Source: Clostridia bacterium (GTDB lineage Bacteria > Bacillota > Peptococcia > DRI-13 > SM3-B62). Taken from it: a DNA stretch of 64,000 bases. Below, piece after piece: positions 35,634 to 45,548 of this stretch; position 1 is the first letter of the stretch, and every line of letters starts with the position of its first letter. Made by a program: the position numbers and the translations under genes. The notes under the pieces were generated by a model, which was not told the DNA's origin, made no database searches, and was given only the letters and a program-made list of their open reading frames with translations. The DNA is taken from contig JAHDQS010000029.1 of the NCBI GenBank assembly GCA_018433675.1, positions 62,001-126,000 on the forward strand, read 5' to 3'.

Positions 35634-35933
35634 ATGCCGAACGGATATCAGAGATGGAGAATGATCTGGAATATCCCCCGGCTGTTAAAAAAAGGCTGGA
35701 GATATCTAAGAGACGACAGCGTTTCCTTTTGGCATAAAACGCTGTTACTCTCGGCTAGTATTGGCTACATCCTTTGGCCCCTTGACTTGATACCGGATAT
35801 TCCGGTAATTGGACAATTGGACGACATCGGCATAGTGTTCCTGCTCTTGAATTGGTTTGTGAACCGTTCTGAAAAGGGATTCATAGAGGCGGAATACCGC
35901 ATTCATGATATGGAGGATGACGATGAAAAATAA
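35634..35933 (+). CDS. DUF1232 (YkvA-type) small membrane protein
   Basis: A 99-residue protein with the DUF1232 signature LLSASIGYILWPLDLIPDIPVIGQLDDIGIVFLL, split as a helix, a Pro-rich turn (PLDLIPD) and a second helix between residues 40 and 75. The family has no settled function; it is often found next to unrelated housekeeping genes. GAGGTG lies eight bases ahead of the ATG. Likely the last gene of the dipeptidase-cob transcript. Confidence 0.85.
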   Translation: MPNGYQRWRMIWNIPRLLKKGWRYLRDDSVSFWHKTLLLSASIGYILWPLDLIPDIPVIGQLDDIGIVFLLLNWFVNRSEKGFIEAEYRIHDMEDDDEK

Positions 35934-35955
35934 TATAACATATCCAGTTAGAATG

Positions 35956-35964
35956 TGTTATAAT
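35956..35964 (+). promoter_or_regulatory. Extended -10 promoter of guaB
   Basis: TGTTATAAT with no good -35, 55 bases before the guaB start. Confidence 0.58.
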
Positions 35965-36003
35965 GCCAATAATAATATTTTGCTGATATACTTAGCGTGA
36001 TAA

Positions 36004-37470
<1,467 letters not shown>

Positions 37471-37503
37471 CTATTTAATAGTTTATTAACATGTCAATTA
37501 TTT

Positions 37504-37531
37504 AACAGAGGAGCAATCCTCTGTTTTTTTA
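37504..37531 (+). terminator. Intrinsic terminator after guaB
   Basis: AACAGAGGA pairs with TCCTCTGTT around GCAA, followed by TTTTTT. Confidence 0.92.
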
Positions 37532-37597
37532 TTGTTGTATATGGCTAAAATATTTTACATTATTTGATAAATTGGTCTATATTTTGTCTTATATGTA

Positions 37598-37606
37598 TGT
37601 TATAAT
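37598..37606 (+). promoter_or_regulatory. Extended -10 promoter of the Tad-like cluster
   Basis: TGTTATAAT, followed by an AT-rich leader of about 95 bases rich in alternating TATA. No convincing -35 is present. The AT-rich interval 37532-37690 is otherwise without a recognisable feature. Confidence 0.5.
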
Positions 37607-37703
37607 AAGTAAAACATTGTATATATATGCTATTACTTGTATATATTACTATCTTTTCGTGTGTGAAAGATATTTGAAATAGAGAGAGGAGGAAAGAATA
37701 GTC

Positions 37704-38555
37704 GTGATTGTTCCACTTATAAATACACTGCTCGTCGGAGTTTGGTTTGTTTTTGCCGTACTTTATCTGAATCCGGCAGCACAAAAGTCTTTTACCTTAT
37801 TCTCAAACCGAGATTCTTTGGTAAGAACACCCTACAGATTTAAAATAAAAAACAAATTACCCCTCATCACTTCCGCCAGCTGGGTATCTGCCATATTGAT
37901 ATCCATCATGACACAAAATATCTTTCTTTTAGCGGCAGGGTTGGCCGCAGGAGCCTATTTGCCTGGGTTTTTAATAGAAAAAAAGAGAAGAGGGCAAAGA
38001 ATAAGGATTATCACAAAGCTCGTTAGTCCTTTAAGGTTACTGATATCACGTTTGCCGGATCAGAACAACATTACAAAAGCCATTGAACTTACCCGCAATG
38101 AAATCATAGATGATGAGATTCGCAGCATTTTTTCAAATTATCTCAAGGATGTTAATATTTGCGGAAACGTACATGATGCCCTGCTGAATATGAAAGACTC
38201 AGTAAGCCTAAGCAAGTTTGATGTTTTTATTGAATATCTGCTGCAAACACACTATGAGGGGTTTACAAAAGAATCGCTTAATGCTTTAAGTAAATCCGTC
38301 GAAGCAATAGAGTTTGATTTAAGAGCTATTGAGAAGGTCAACGAAAAAAGCCGCGCTAAAAAAAGAAATCTCTATACGGCCTTGGTAGTATCCTGGATGT
38401 TTCCCGTTATTCTTTCTTTTGCCAATACAGGTCAACGCAATGTTTATCTTCATACTACAGCCGGAAAGATTCTAATTCTTTTCTATGTTGTCGGATCCCT
38501 GTTCGTTTATCTCAAGGGTGAAGAATACCTCACCTTAAACCTTGATGAACTTTAA
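37704..38555 (+). CDS. TadB-like type II secretion F-domain membrane protein
   Basis: A 283-residue protein resembling the TadB inner-membrane platform of tight-adherence pili. It has helices near 5-25, 55-85 and a closing pair near 230-270 around a cytoplasmic helical domain (about 90-215, with LLQTHYEGFTKESLNALSKSVEAIEFD). Family similarity is by topology and position rather than a sharp motif. GTG 37704 is used; GGAGG lies 11 bases upstream. It overlaps the first in-frame bases of the next gene's leader. Confidence 0.65.
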   Translation: MIVPLINTLLVGVWFVFAVLYLNPAAQKSFTLFSNRDSLVRTPYRFKIKNKLPLITSASWVSAILISIMTQNIFLLAAGLAAGAYLPGFLIEKKRRGQRIRIITKLVSPLRLLISRLPDQNNITKAIELTRNEIIDDEIRSIFSNYLKDVNICGNVHDALLNMKDSVSLSKFDVFIEYLLQTHYEGFTKESLNALSKSVEAIEFDLRAIEKVNEKSRAKKRNLYTALVVSWMFPVILSFANTGQRNVYLHTTAGKILILFYVVGSLFVYLKGEEYLTLNLDEL

Positions 38556-38568
38556 GGAGTTGGTATCA

Positions 38569-39474
38569 TTGCTGATGATAGTCTGGTCATACATAATGCC
38601 TTTCATCCTTGCCGTTTGTCTAACAGGCCTTTTGGCAAAAAAACTACTGCCTGACAAAAAAGCACATCAAGCGATAATGAAGGCTAGGCAGGCAATTATG
38701 TCCGAAGCGGAATTAGAACTTGCCGCTGAGGGACAAGCAATAAAAACCGTATCGGCGCTATTAAGAACAATACGTAAGTATGCAGAATTAGACGATCAAA
38801 TAATTGTAGAAATGGGAAATATGCTGCGCTTAATGGGTTCGTTGAATAAGCCGGAAAAGGAGCTGGCACGCTATATCGTCCGCGCCATAGGTGGTGCTGT
38901 TCCAATTATCGTTGTTCCGGTTTTAACAGGCTTTGAAGGCTATCTTCTTCTGTATCCGCTTGCCGTGGTTATTTTGGTGCTCCAACAATACAAGAGCCTA
39001 AAAAAACAGTTTAATCAGTGGCAAAAGGATATAATTGTCGATCTGCCCGCTTTAATCGATAAACTGAGGATCAGTTTTTCCTGTGGTAAAGATTATGTTT
39101 CGGCATTTATACAGGTTCGTGAACTATCGGGTTTGAGGATGAAAACCGTTATTGACAACTTAATAAATGATTTACAATACTTAAGACCTGCCTTAGCTCT
39201 TGATTCTTTCGCGGAATCCTTTAACCTGCCTGTTGTCAATAAGTTCACCTCTGCCGTTAAAATAGCTATTGAACATGGTTATGAGGCCGCAGAAAGCTAT
39301 TTTGCCGCAATTGAGGATGACATTTCGGAAGTTAGGAAGGTTGCTATAGAGGAGAAGACAAAATCAAAACCGGAAAAGGTCGTTCTGCTCTATTTGATTA
39401 TTATCAGTTTGTCTGTAGGTTCATTACTGATTAAAGGATGGGAAATATTTAACGGGTTAAATACCATAATGTGA
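38569..39474 (+). CDS. TadC-like type II secretion F-domain membrane protein
   Basis: A 301-residue second platform-like protein: an N-terminal helix, a charged cytoplasmic segment, two helices near 110-150, the T2SSF-type domain with DLPALIDKLRISFSCGKDYVSAFIQVRE (near 163-190) and a final helix near 275-292. The invariant-looking LPALID-LRISFSCG stretch is what marks the family. Start is TTG 38569, nine bases after AAGGAG; the earlier in-frame ATG overlaps tadB and precedes that SD. It forms a pair with the gene before it. Confidence 0.72.
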   Translation: MLMIVWSYIMPFILAVCLTGLLAKKLLPDKKAHQAIMKARQAIMSEAELELAAEGQAIKTVSALLRTIRKYAELDDQIIVEMGNMLRLMGSLNKPEKELARYIVRAIGGAVPIIVVPVLTGFEGYLLLYPLAVVILVLQQYKSLKKQFNQWQKDIIVDLPALIDKLRISFSCGKDYVSAFIQVRELSGLRMKTVIDNLINDLQYLRPALALDSFAESFNLPVVNKFTSAVKIAIEHGYEAAESYFAAIEDDISEVRKVAIEEKTKSKPEKVVLLYLIIISLSVGSLLIKGWEIFNGLNTIM

Positions 39475-39489
39475 AACGGGGGAGAAAAA

Positions 39490-39657
39490 ATGATTAACAT
39501 GAAAAACCTTATCACCGACGAGAGGGGTGAAATGCTGGGAACTGTGGGATGGATGGCAATTGTTGCGACAATTCTGGTGCTGGTTCACGGACTCATTGCA
39601 GGATGGCTGCCGGGCTTCATTCAGAGGATCTTTAGCCAAATGGATGCCCTTGTTTAG
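39490..39657 (+). CDS. Short Flp-like single-helix peptide
   Basis: A 55-residue peptide: polar N-terminus MKNLITDERGEMLGTVG, a hydrophobic helix WMAIVATILVLVHGLIAG and an amphipathic end PGFIQRIFSQMDALV. Size, layout and position between TadC- and CpaB-like genes suggest an Flp-type pilin or pseudopilin. However, the usual Glu at +5 after the processing Gly is not obvious, so cleavage by a prepilin peptidase is uncertain. GGGGGAG lies eight bases before the ATG. Confidence 0.7.
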   Translation: MINMKNLITDERGEMLGTVGWMAIVATILVLVHGLIAGWLPGFIQRIFSQMDALV

Positions 39658-39705
39658 GTTAGATATGAGTGTAGCTGTATATTAGAAAGAGGGAGGTAGT
39701 GAAAA

Positions 39706-40443
39706 TTGCGCAGATTGACAAGGATAAGGATATTTAAGACCGCCTTGCTCATGGCCACCTTTCTAATGGTGTTCACTGTTACTTTTATGATAAACAGAAC
39801 ATATATCAGAAAACACACCGAATTAGTCGAAGTTGTGGTTGCCGCCAATAAGCTTTCACCATATTCATTGGTAACTAGAGACGATCTCACTATGTCTAAA
39901 AGACCGCGTTCCGTTGTCGGCGCTGAAGCCGTTCGGGATTTAGAGTTTTTTGGCCCCGAAAAAAGCTACTACACAGAGGAGCTGGGATTTGGCAAGGGTG
40001 ATATTATATCCCAGGACCGCATTTTTGAAACGGAAACCTCAAAGCTAGGCCAAATCGTCAAACTGGCGAATGAGAACAAGATGCTATTATCTGTCAACAC
40101 TAACCTTGTCAGAAGCTGTGCAAATATGGTAACCGCAGGTACTTATGTTGATCTTATCGTTTATCTCGATGATAGAGAGAAGGAAGATAGTGACACTATT
40201 ATTAGCCCAGCGGAAGACGCTCGTCTTTCTAGCTTGTTAGTTGTTGCCACCAAGAATTCCGAAGCCTCTGGAATCGAAGAGGAGGGACGTAATGCTATTC
40301 CTGCCGTTGTTACCTTTGAATTAACAAGGGACAAGATGGATGTAGCAAAAGTATTGGTTAAATATAACGAGAAGGGCAGTATTTATCTTCTGCCAGTAGG
40401 CTACAGCGGAACAACTGACAAAGGATGTTTAGCGGGAATGTAA
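39706..40443 (+). CDS. CpaB/RcpC-like SAF-domain protein
   Basis: A 245-residue protein with an N-terminal membrane helix (about 11-29) and an extracytoplasmic part that begins with a SAF-type segment (VEVVVAANKLSPYSLVTRDDLTMSKRP near 42-68) and continues as a CpaB/RcpC-like beta domain. In Tad systems this protein helps assemble the outer part of the apparatus. Start is TTG 39706 behind GGGAGG. The operon is continuous from the TadB gene with gaps of 13-50 bases. Confidence 0.72.
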   Translation: MRRLTRIRIFKTALLMATFLMVFTVTFMINRTYIRKHTELVEVVVAANKLSPYSLVTRDDLTMSKRPRSVVGAEAVRDLEFFGPEKSYYTEELGFGKGDIISQDRIFETETSKLGQIVKLANENKMLLSVNTNLVRSCANMVTAGTYVDLIVYLDDREKEDSDTIISPAEDARLSSLLVVATKNSEASGIEEEGRNAIPAVVTFELTRDKMDVAKVLVKYNEKGSIYLLPVGYSGTTDKGCLAGM

Positions 40444-40461
40444 ATATGGGAGGTATGTATT

Positions 40462-40773
40462 ATGAAATGGAGAGTCAAAGAAGGGCAGATTGTTATTGCT
40501 GGAAGAATCGGAATGATTGAGAAAAAAAGCGACAGTATGTTTATTGTTTCCATTGCCAATAGGTTTAACAAAGATGATACCAAATGGGAGCATGTGGCTT
40601 TTGCCAGCCCCAGAAGCGGGGATGGCTATAAATACGCCGAACTAGCGGAAAAGCATATGGGTATTGGACAATATGTTACAGTTGTCTGCAATGAAAGAGA
40701 AAACGGAGATTACAAAAATCTCTACGCCACTGCTGTTGAATTGGGTCCAAAACCATCAAAAAACAAAGAATAG
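40462..40773 (+). CDS. Short SSB-like OB-fold protein
   Basis: A 103-residue protein that resembles the N-terminal OB domain of single-stranded-DNA-binding proteins: GRIGMIEKKSDSMFIVSIANRF as first strands, a Trp in DDTKWEHVAFASPR at the position of the SSB WH(V/R) motif, and LAEKHMGIGQYVTVVCNERE resembling the SSB KGxxVxVEG strand. It lacks the acidic C-terminal tail of true SSB. A DNA-binding partner in a Tad-like cluster is odd. Assignment is by pattern only. Confidence 0.62.
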   Translation: MKWRVKEGQIVIAGRIGMIEKKSDSMFIVSIANRFNKDDTKWEHVAFASPRSGDGYKYAELAEKHMGIGQYVTVVCNERENGDYKNLYATAVELGPKPSKNKE

Positions 40774-40823
40774 GTTATCTATATGTTAGATTGTCGGCAT
40801 AGAATTTTTGCTCTTGAATAAAT

Positions 40824-41651
40824 ATGCTTACAAAAGAACACTCCTTTTCAAAAAAGGAGGAATGCCTTATTTCTGTTTTAATACTTTCCAAGAAGAATTT
40901 GGCAAAATATCTCTTCGTTCTGGTTATAACAATAGTAGCCATCAGCATATTCAGTCCCTCTCTTAAACAAACAACACAAGAGGTTATTGCTGTTTTAGTC
41001 TCGGGGCAAAGACTTGTACCTATATATGCCGTAGAAACGGACGAAAAAGTTGTGGCCATTTCTTTTGACGCAGCTTGGGGCAGCACAAGGACCCAGGATA
41101 TATTAAAAACACTGGCTGAAAATGATATTAAAACAACTTTCTTTCTCACGAATATCTGGCTGAAAAAGTACCCTGAATTAGCCCGGCAAATTGTTGAGGA
41201 AGGCCACGAAGTTGCACTGCATTCAGCCTCACATCCGGATATGAGCAAACTGTCTGTCGACGAAATAAAAAAGGAACTACAGGATAACGAGACTATGATC
41301 AAGGAAATTACTGGCCAGTCCCCTGTGCTTTTCAGGCCCCCGTTTGGCGCGTATAATAACATACTTCTTAAGACCGCCGAGGATTTAAGCTTCATCACAG
41401 TACAATGGAGCATAGACTCACTTGATTGGAAGAACCTATCAGCAGATGAAATATATACACGAGTAACTGAAAGAATAACACCTGGGGCCATAGTTCTTTT
41501 CCACAATGATGGGAAAAACACGCCCCAAGCCTTGATCGCTATCTTAAATCATCTGAAAAATGATGGATATTCCGTTATTCCGATTTCACAGCTTTTACAT
41601 AAGGATAACTACTTTATCGACCATCAAGGACTTCAACGGCTCAAGGAGTAA
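40824..41651 (+). CDS. PdaB-like polysaccharide deacetylase
   Basis: A 275-residue NodB/CE4 protein with an N-terminal membrane helix (about 29-45). Motif 1 is SFDAAWG, the variant found in PdaB-type sporulation deacetylases, where the second Asp of the TFDDG motif is replaced. Motif 2 HEVALHSASHPDM and motif 3 RPPFGAYN are present, with FHNDG later. The ATG at 40824 has no SD; the strong AGGAGG at 40855-40860 instead points to ATT at 40869, eight bases on, giving a protein 15 residues shorter. Follows the Tad-like cluster, possibly unrelated to it. Confidence 0.85.
   Translation: MLTKEHSFSKKEECLISVLILSKKNLAKYLFVLVITIVAISIFSPSLKQTTQEVIAVLVSGQRLVPIYAVETDEKVVAISFDAAWGSTRTQDILKTLAENDIKTTFFLTNIWLKKYPELARQIVEEGHEVALHSASHPDMSKLSVDEIKKELQDNETMIKEITGQSPVLFRPPFGAYNNILLKTAEDLSFITVQWSIDSLDWKNLSADEIYTRVTERITPGAIVLFHNDGKNTPQALIAILNHLKNDGYSVIPISQLLHKDNYFIDHQGLQRLKE
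40841..40860 (+). promoter_or_regulatory. Hairpin enclosing the SD of the PdaB-like gene
   Basis: CTCCTTTT (40841-40848) pairs perfectly with AAAAGGAG (40852-40859) around CAA, burying an AGGAGG. It could limit translation unless opened by an upstream ribosome. Confidence 0.5.
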
Positions 41652-41691
41652 GAAACCTTTTCAATATTGCCTTTTTCTTTTTCCTCTAATA

Positions 41692-41700
41692 TGTTAAAAT
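41692..41700 (+). promoter_or_regulatory. Possible extended -10 promoter of hisC
   Basis: TGTTAAAAT, 29 bases before the hisC start; a TTGCCT lies 22 bases from its hexamer, too far for a normal -35. Confidence 0.42.
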
Positions 41701-41729
41701 ACTTTTCGTAGCAAGTAAGGAGGAATTTT

Positions 41730-42806
41730 ATGCGTGATAGTATTAGCAAGATAATACCCTATGATCCCGGAAAATCTGTCGATACACTGGAAAAGGAAAT
41801 AAAAAAGCCTATTATCAGGCTTCATGCCAATGAGAGCATATGGGGACCTGCCCCTGCTGTGTTGAATTTTTTACAAGAATCTTTAAAAAATATTATGTAC
41901 TATCCTGACGGCGGGGCTCAAGAATTAAAGGATTCTCTGAGTGAATACTGGGGCTTTGAAAAAAACCGTTTCTGCATTGGCAACGGGACAGATGAAATTA
42001 TTATGATGCTGGCCGCTGCATTCCTAAACCCAGGAGATGAAGCGCTTATTCCGATTCCTACTTTCAGTCAGTATGCCACTGCTGTTACAATTGCAGGAGG
42101 ATGCAACAAATTTGTTGAACAACCCTATTCTTCTTTTAAGCTTGAGGAAATTCTTTCGCAAGCATCTGAAAATACTAAGCTTGTCTTCTTATGTAATCCT
42201 AACAATCCCACAGGCACAATATTTACACATTCCGAACTGGAATCTTTCCTGGAAAAATTATCTCCCGAGACGCTGGTGATTCTGGACGAAGCGTATTGCC
42301 AATACGCAAACAATCCCGATTTTCCGCGTTCCGAAAAACTGCTGGCTAAATATGATAACCTGATGGTCATGAGAACCTTTTCAAAAGTTTACAGCCTTGC
42401 CGCACTGAGGGTTGGTTATGCAGTAGCGTGTCCAAAGATTATTGAAAAGCTTGAGAAGGTTAGGCAGCCATTCAATGTCGATATGCTGGCACAAGGAGCG
42501 GCTTCTATCGCCATCAAGGAAGTTGAGTATACAAGCAACGTTATCAAAGAAACTATCAAGGAACGTGATTGGCTTTCAAAACAGTTAGGAAAATTGGACC
42601 TGCTCGTTCTTCCTTCACAGACAAATTATCTCCTTGTAGAATTCAAAACAAAATCCGCAGCCGTAGTTGCCGAGAAACTATTGCAGGAAGGAATTCTTGT
42701 CCGCACTATGGCCTCGTTTAATTTGCCTGACTGGTTAAGGATTTCCGTAGGAAAAAGATCGTCCATGGAAAAACTCATTTCCGCATTAGAAGACATTTTA
42801 AATTAG
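41730..42806 (+). CDS. hisC: Histidinol-phosphate aminotransferase
   Basis: A 358-residue fold-type I PLP aminotransferase. Features are RLHANESIWGP near 27, YPDGGAQELK near 55, GNGTDEIIM near 82, FLCNPNNPTGT near 152, ILDEAYCQYA near 184 and the PLP Lys in RTFSKVYSLAALRVGYA near 214. HisC transaminates histidinol phosphate; aromatic substrates are a common second activity. It is isolated from other his genes. Its stop overlaps the convergent mreB stop. Confidence 0.9.
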   Translation: MRDSISKIIPYDPGKSVDTLEKEIKKPIIRLHANESIWGPAPAVLNFLQESLKNIMYYPDGGAQELKDSLSEYWGFEKNRFCIGNGTDEIIMMLAAAFLNPGDEALIPIPTFSQYATAVTIAGGCNKFVEQPYSSFKLEEILSQASENTKLVFLCNPNNPTGTIFTHSELESFLEKLSPETLVILDEAYCQYANNPDFPRSEKLLAKYDNLMVMRTFSKVYSLAALRVGYAVACPKIIEKLEKVRQPFNVDMLAQGAASIAIKEVEYTSNVIKETIKERDWLSKQLGKLDLLVLPSQTNYLLVEFKTKSAAVVAEKLLQEGILVRTMASFNLPDWLRISVGKRSSMEKLISALEDILN

Positions 42807-43840
42807 TTAACTGCAAATTTCCTTAAAAGCCCTATTTCTTCAAGGGCTTTTCCTGTTCCTCGGACAACACAAGTCAGAGGGTTGTCGGCAATAAGCACCG
42901 GAATGTTAGTTTCTCCGGAAATGAATTTATCGATGTTTTTCAAAAGGGCACCACCGCCTGTTAAGACCATACCCATATCTATAATATCTGAGGCCAGTTC
43001 GGGCGGGGTCCTTTCCAGCGTTATTCGCACTGCTTGAATAATCGATTGCAAGGGTTCATGAAGTGCACCGCTGATTTCCGCTGCAGTAACATTTATACTT
43101 TTGGGCAGACCGCTTGCTAAGCTTCTGCCTTTAATTTGATATGTTCTGCCTTCAGGCGCATCAATGGCATAACCTATTTCGATCTTAGCCATTTCCGCTG
43201 TTCGTTCCCCTATATCCATGCTATATTTATTTTTTACATACCTTACGATAGCAAGATTCATTTCATCACCTCCAAAGCGGAGGGACTTACCGACAACAAC
43301 ACCACCCAAGGATAACAGAGCTACCTCGGTCGTACCCCCGCCAATGTCTACAACCAAATTTCCCTTTGCCTCAGCAACAGGAAGACCGGCACCAAATGCT
43401 GCTGCTACCGGTTCTTCAATTAGATACGCTTCTTTTGCGCCAGCCTGTTGAGCAGCTTCCAGTACCGCACGTTTCTCAACCTGAGTTATGCCTAAGGGTA
43501 CTCCGATTAATACTCGCGGCTTGACAAGACTCATCCCTTTTATAGTTTTAGAGATAAAATATTTAAGCATTAATCTTGTGGTATTGTAGTCAGCAATTAC
43601 ACCGTCTCTTAACGGTCTGATGGCTATAATGTTTTGTGGCGTTCTGCCAATCATAGCACTTGCTTCACTGCCTACCGCAAGCACATCTCTGCTTTTTGCA
43701 TCTATAGCCACAACGGACGGTTCTTCGAGGATGATGCCTTTTCCCTTCAAAAATACAAGTGTATTGGCTGTTCCCAAATCAATACCAATGTCTTTATATA
43801 TTCTGAGAGAATAAGAACGTTTTCTCTTTCTTGGTCTCAT
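42803..43840 (-). CDS. MreB-like rod-shape actin homologue
   Basis: A 345-residue bacterial actin that guides lateral wall synthesis. The MreB motifs are clear: DIGIDLGTANTLVF near 17, the connect-1 region, VLIGVPLG, DIGGGTTEVALL near 175 and GGGALLKNID near 296. The N-terminus carries a basic extension, MRPRKRKRSYSLRIYK, longer than typical MreB starts and possibly a membrane-binding replacement. mreC and mreD are absent, so this is a stand-alone paralogue of the Mbl/MreBH type. It converges with hisC, sharing bases at the stop codons. Confidence 0.92.
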   Translation of the reverse strand: MRPRKRKRSYSLRIYKDIGIDLGTANTLVFLKGKGIILEEPSVVAIDAKSRDVLAVGSEASAMIGRTPQNIIAIRPLRDGVIADYNTTRLMLKYFISKTIKGMSLVKPRVLIGVPLGITQVEKRAVLEAAQQAGAKEAYLIEEPVAAAFGAGLPVAEAKGNLVVDIGGGTTEVALLSLGGVVVGKSLRFGGDEMNLAIVRYVKNKYSMDIGERTAEMAKIEIGYAIDAPEGRTYQIKGRSLASGLPKSINVTAAEISGALHEPLQSIIQAVRITLERTPPELASDIIDMGMVLTGGGALLKNIDKFISGETNIPVLIADNPLTCVVRGTGKALEEIGLLRKFAVN

Positions 43841-43926
43841 TGGCCTAAAACCTCTTCTTATCTTAAAAAGTGCATATAAGTATTATTTTCTTTTTTAAAA
43901 AAAGAATACAAGGTTGAACTTATCTA

Positions 43927-43955
43927 TTGCTAATAATCTCAAATGCTTTTATAAT
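43927..43955 (+). promoter_or_regulatory. Promoter of speA
   Basis: TTGCTA (43927-43932), 17 bases, perfect TATAAT (43950-43955), about 75 bases before the speA start. Confidence 0.75.
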
Positions 43956-44032
43956 GGTTCAGCAGGCATTTTGAAATTAATTATAATTTGTGCGTTAATT
44001 TATTCATTGCGTCTAGAATGGTGGTGAGTGCA

Positions 44033-45544
44033 ATGCAAAAAAAGATTCTCAACCAAAATCAAACACCGCTTTATTCCGCTATTATAAACTACACAGTGGA
44101 AGGCACAATACCTTTTCATGTTCCGGGCCACAAACAGGGCCGTGGGAACAAAGAACTAGCAGATATATTGGGCCAAAATTGCATCAACATGGATCTGACA
44201 TGCATGGAGGATCTGGATAATATCTGCAATCCTGTCAGTGCAATCAAAGAAGCAGAAGAGCTAGCCGCGCAGCTTTACGGAGCTGATAAAGCATATTTTC
44301 TTGTCAACGGAACCACAAGCGGTATTCAAGCTATGATTATGAGTGTTTGTGAACCGGGTGATAAAATAATACTGCCTCGCAATGTTCATAAATCAGCTAT
44401 TGGCGGAATAATTCTCAGCGGCGCAAAACCTGTCTATGTCCATACTGAAATAAACGAACAGTTTGGAATTGCCATGGGAGTCAAAACAGAGGATATTGCT
44501 GCAGCACTAGAGAATAATCCCGATGCTAAGGCCGTATTCCTGATGAATCCTATCTATTATGGGATTGCCTCCAACCTCAAGGAAATCGTGTCTCTTGCCC
44601 ATTCATTCAACGTACCTGTTATTGTTGACGAGGCTCATGGGGCTCATCTTGTATTTGACGAAAGGCTCCCACAATCATCGATGGAAGCCGGTGCCGATCT
44701 GGCTGCCAGCAGCACTCATAAACTTGGAGGTTCTCTGACGCAAAGTTCCTTGCTGCTACTGCAGGGTTCATTAATAAATCCACAGAAACTCAAAGCCACA
44801 CTTAATCTAACCCAAACCACCAGTCCTTCCTATATTTTACTGGCCTCCCTTGATATTGCCAGAAAGCAGCTGGCCTTAAAAGGACAACAAATGATCAAAG
44901 ACACTTATGAACTTGCGATTTGGGCCGGTGAAAGAATAAAACAAATTGAAGGACTCCAGGTCATGGACGAGGAAATTTTAAACTACCAGAGTTCTTATGC
45001 CTACGACCCGACCAAAATTGTTATTAACGTCCGTGATTTAGGTCTTTCCGGATATGATGTCGAAAAAATCCTGCGAAAAAAATACCATATTCAGGTTGAA
45101 CTTTCCGATCTTTTCAATATCATAATACTAGTATCACTGGGTGACAATAAAGAAACTCTAAGCGTACTGATAGACGCCCTTGCGGAAATAACCAAGGGAC
45201 AGAAGCTGCATAACGTGTTTAAATATTTCGTTCCGCTTCCTGCCATTCCTGAACCCGTAATATCACCACGCGATGCTTTTTATGCTGAAACAGCGCCCAT
45301 CCCGTTATGTGAAGCAGAGGGGGAAATAAGTGCGGAAATGATAATGGCTTATCCGCCCGGTATTCCCATTATATGCCCCGGTGAAAGGATAACCCAGGAT
45401 GTCATCGACTATGTCAACATTTTGAAAAAGGAAACTGCAGAATTGCAAGGAACAGAGGACCCGGACATGGTAAACATCAAGGTTCTGAAGAATCGTCTGG
45501 TATTGGTACAAAACGAGGAAAAATTAAATCAAGAAGCCATCTAA
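44033..45544 (+). CDS. speA: Arginine decarboxylase of the SpeA/fold-type I (Orn/Lys/Arg) family
   Basis: A 503-residue PLP decarboxylase; the Bacillus SpeA type converts arginine to agmatine for polyamine synthesis. Signals include FHVPGHKQGRG near 27, NGTTSGIQAMIMS near 92, NPIYYGIASNLKEIV near 180, VDEAHGAHLVFDE near 205 and the PLP Lys in SSTHKLGGSLTQSS near 230. The C-terminal domain is complete (RDAFYAE, AYPPGIPIICPGE). Lysine or ornithine as substrate cannot be excluded. ATG 44033 is placed after GGTGGTGAG; an earlier in-frame start lacks an SD. Confidence 0.9.
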   Translation: MQKKILNQNQTPLYSAIINYTVEGTIPFHVPGHKQGRGNKELADILGQNCINMDLTCMEDLDNICNPVSAIKEAEELAAQLYGADKAYFLVNGTTSGIQAMIMSVCEPGDKIILPRNVHKSAIGGIILSGAKPVYVHTEINEQFGIAMGVKTEDIAAALENNPDAKAVFLMNPIYYGIASNLKEIVSLAHSFNVPVIVDEAHGAHLVFDERLPQSSMEAGADLAASSTHKLGGSLTQSSLLLLQGSLINPQKLKATLNLTQTTSPSYILLASLDIARKQLALKGQQMIKDTYELAIWAGERIKQIEGLQVMDEEILNYQSSYAYDPTKIVINVRDLGLSGYDVEKILRKKYHIQVELSDLFNIIILVSLGDNKETLSVLIDALAEITKGQKLHNVFKYFVPLPAIPEPVISPRDAFYAETAPIPLCEAEGEISAEMIMAYPPGIPIICPGERITQDVIDYVNILKKETAELQGTEDPDMVNIKVLKNRLVLVQNEEKLNQEAI

Positions 45545-45548
45545 TTAT

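Noticed and set aside
37540-37690. AT-rich repeats before the Tad-like cluster as an attachment site or origin
   Set aside because: Low-complexity TATA runs only; no direct repeats, DnaA boxes or integrase gene nearby.
40775-41521. 248-codon minus-strand frame opposite the PdaB-like gene
   Set aside because: It is a mirror of the deacetylase frame, which has clear NodB motifs; the minus product has no family features and is Ser-rich as expected of shadows.
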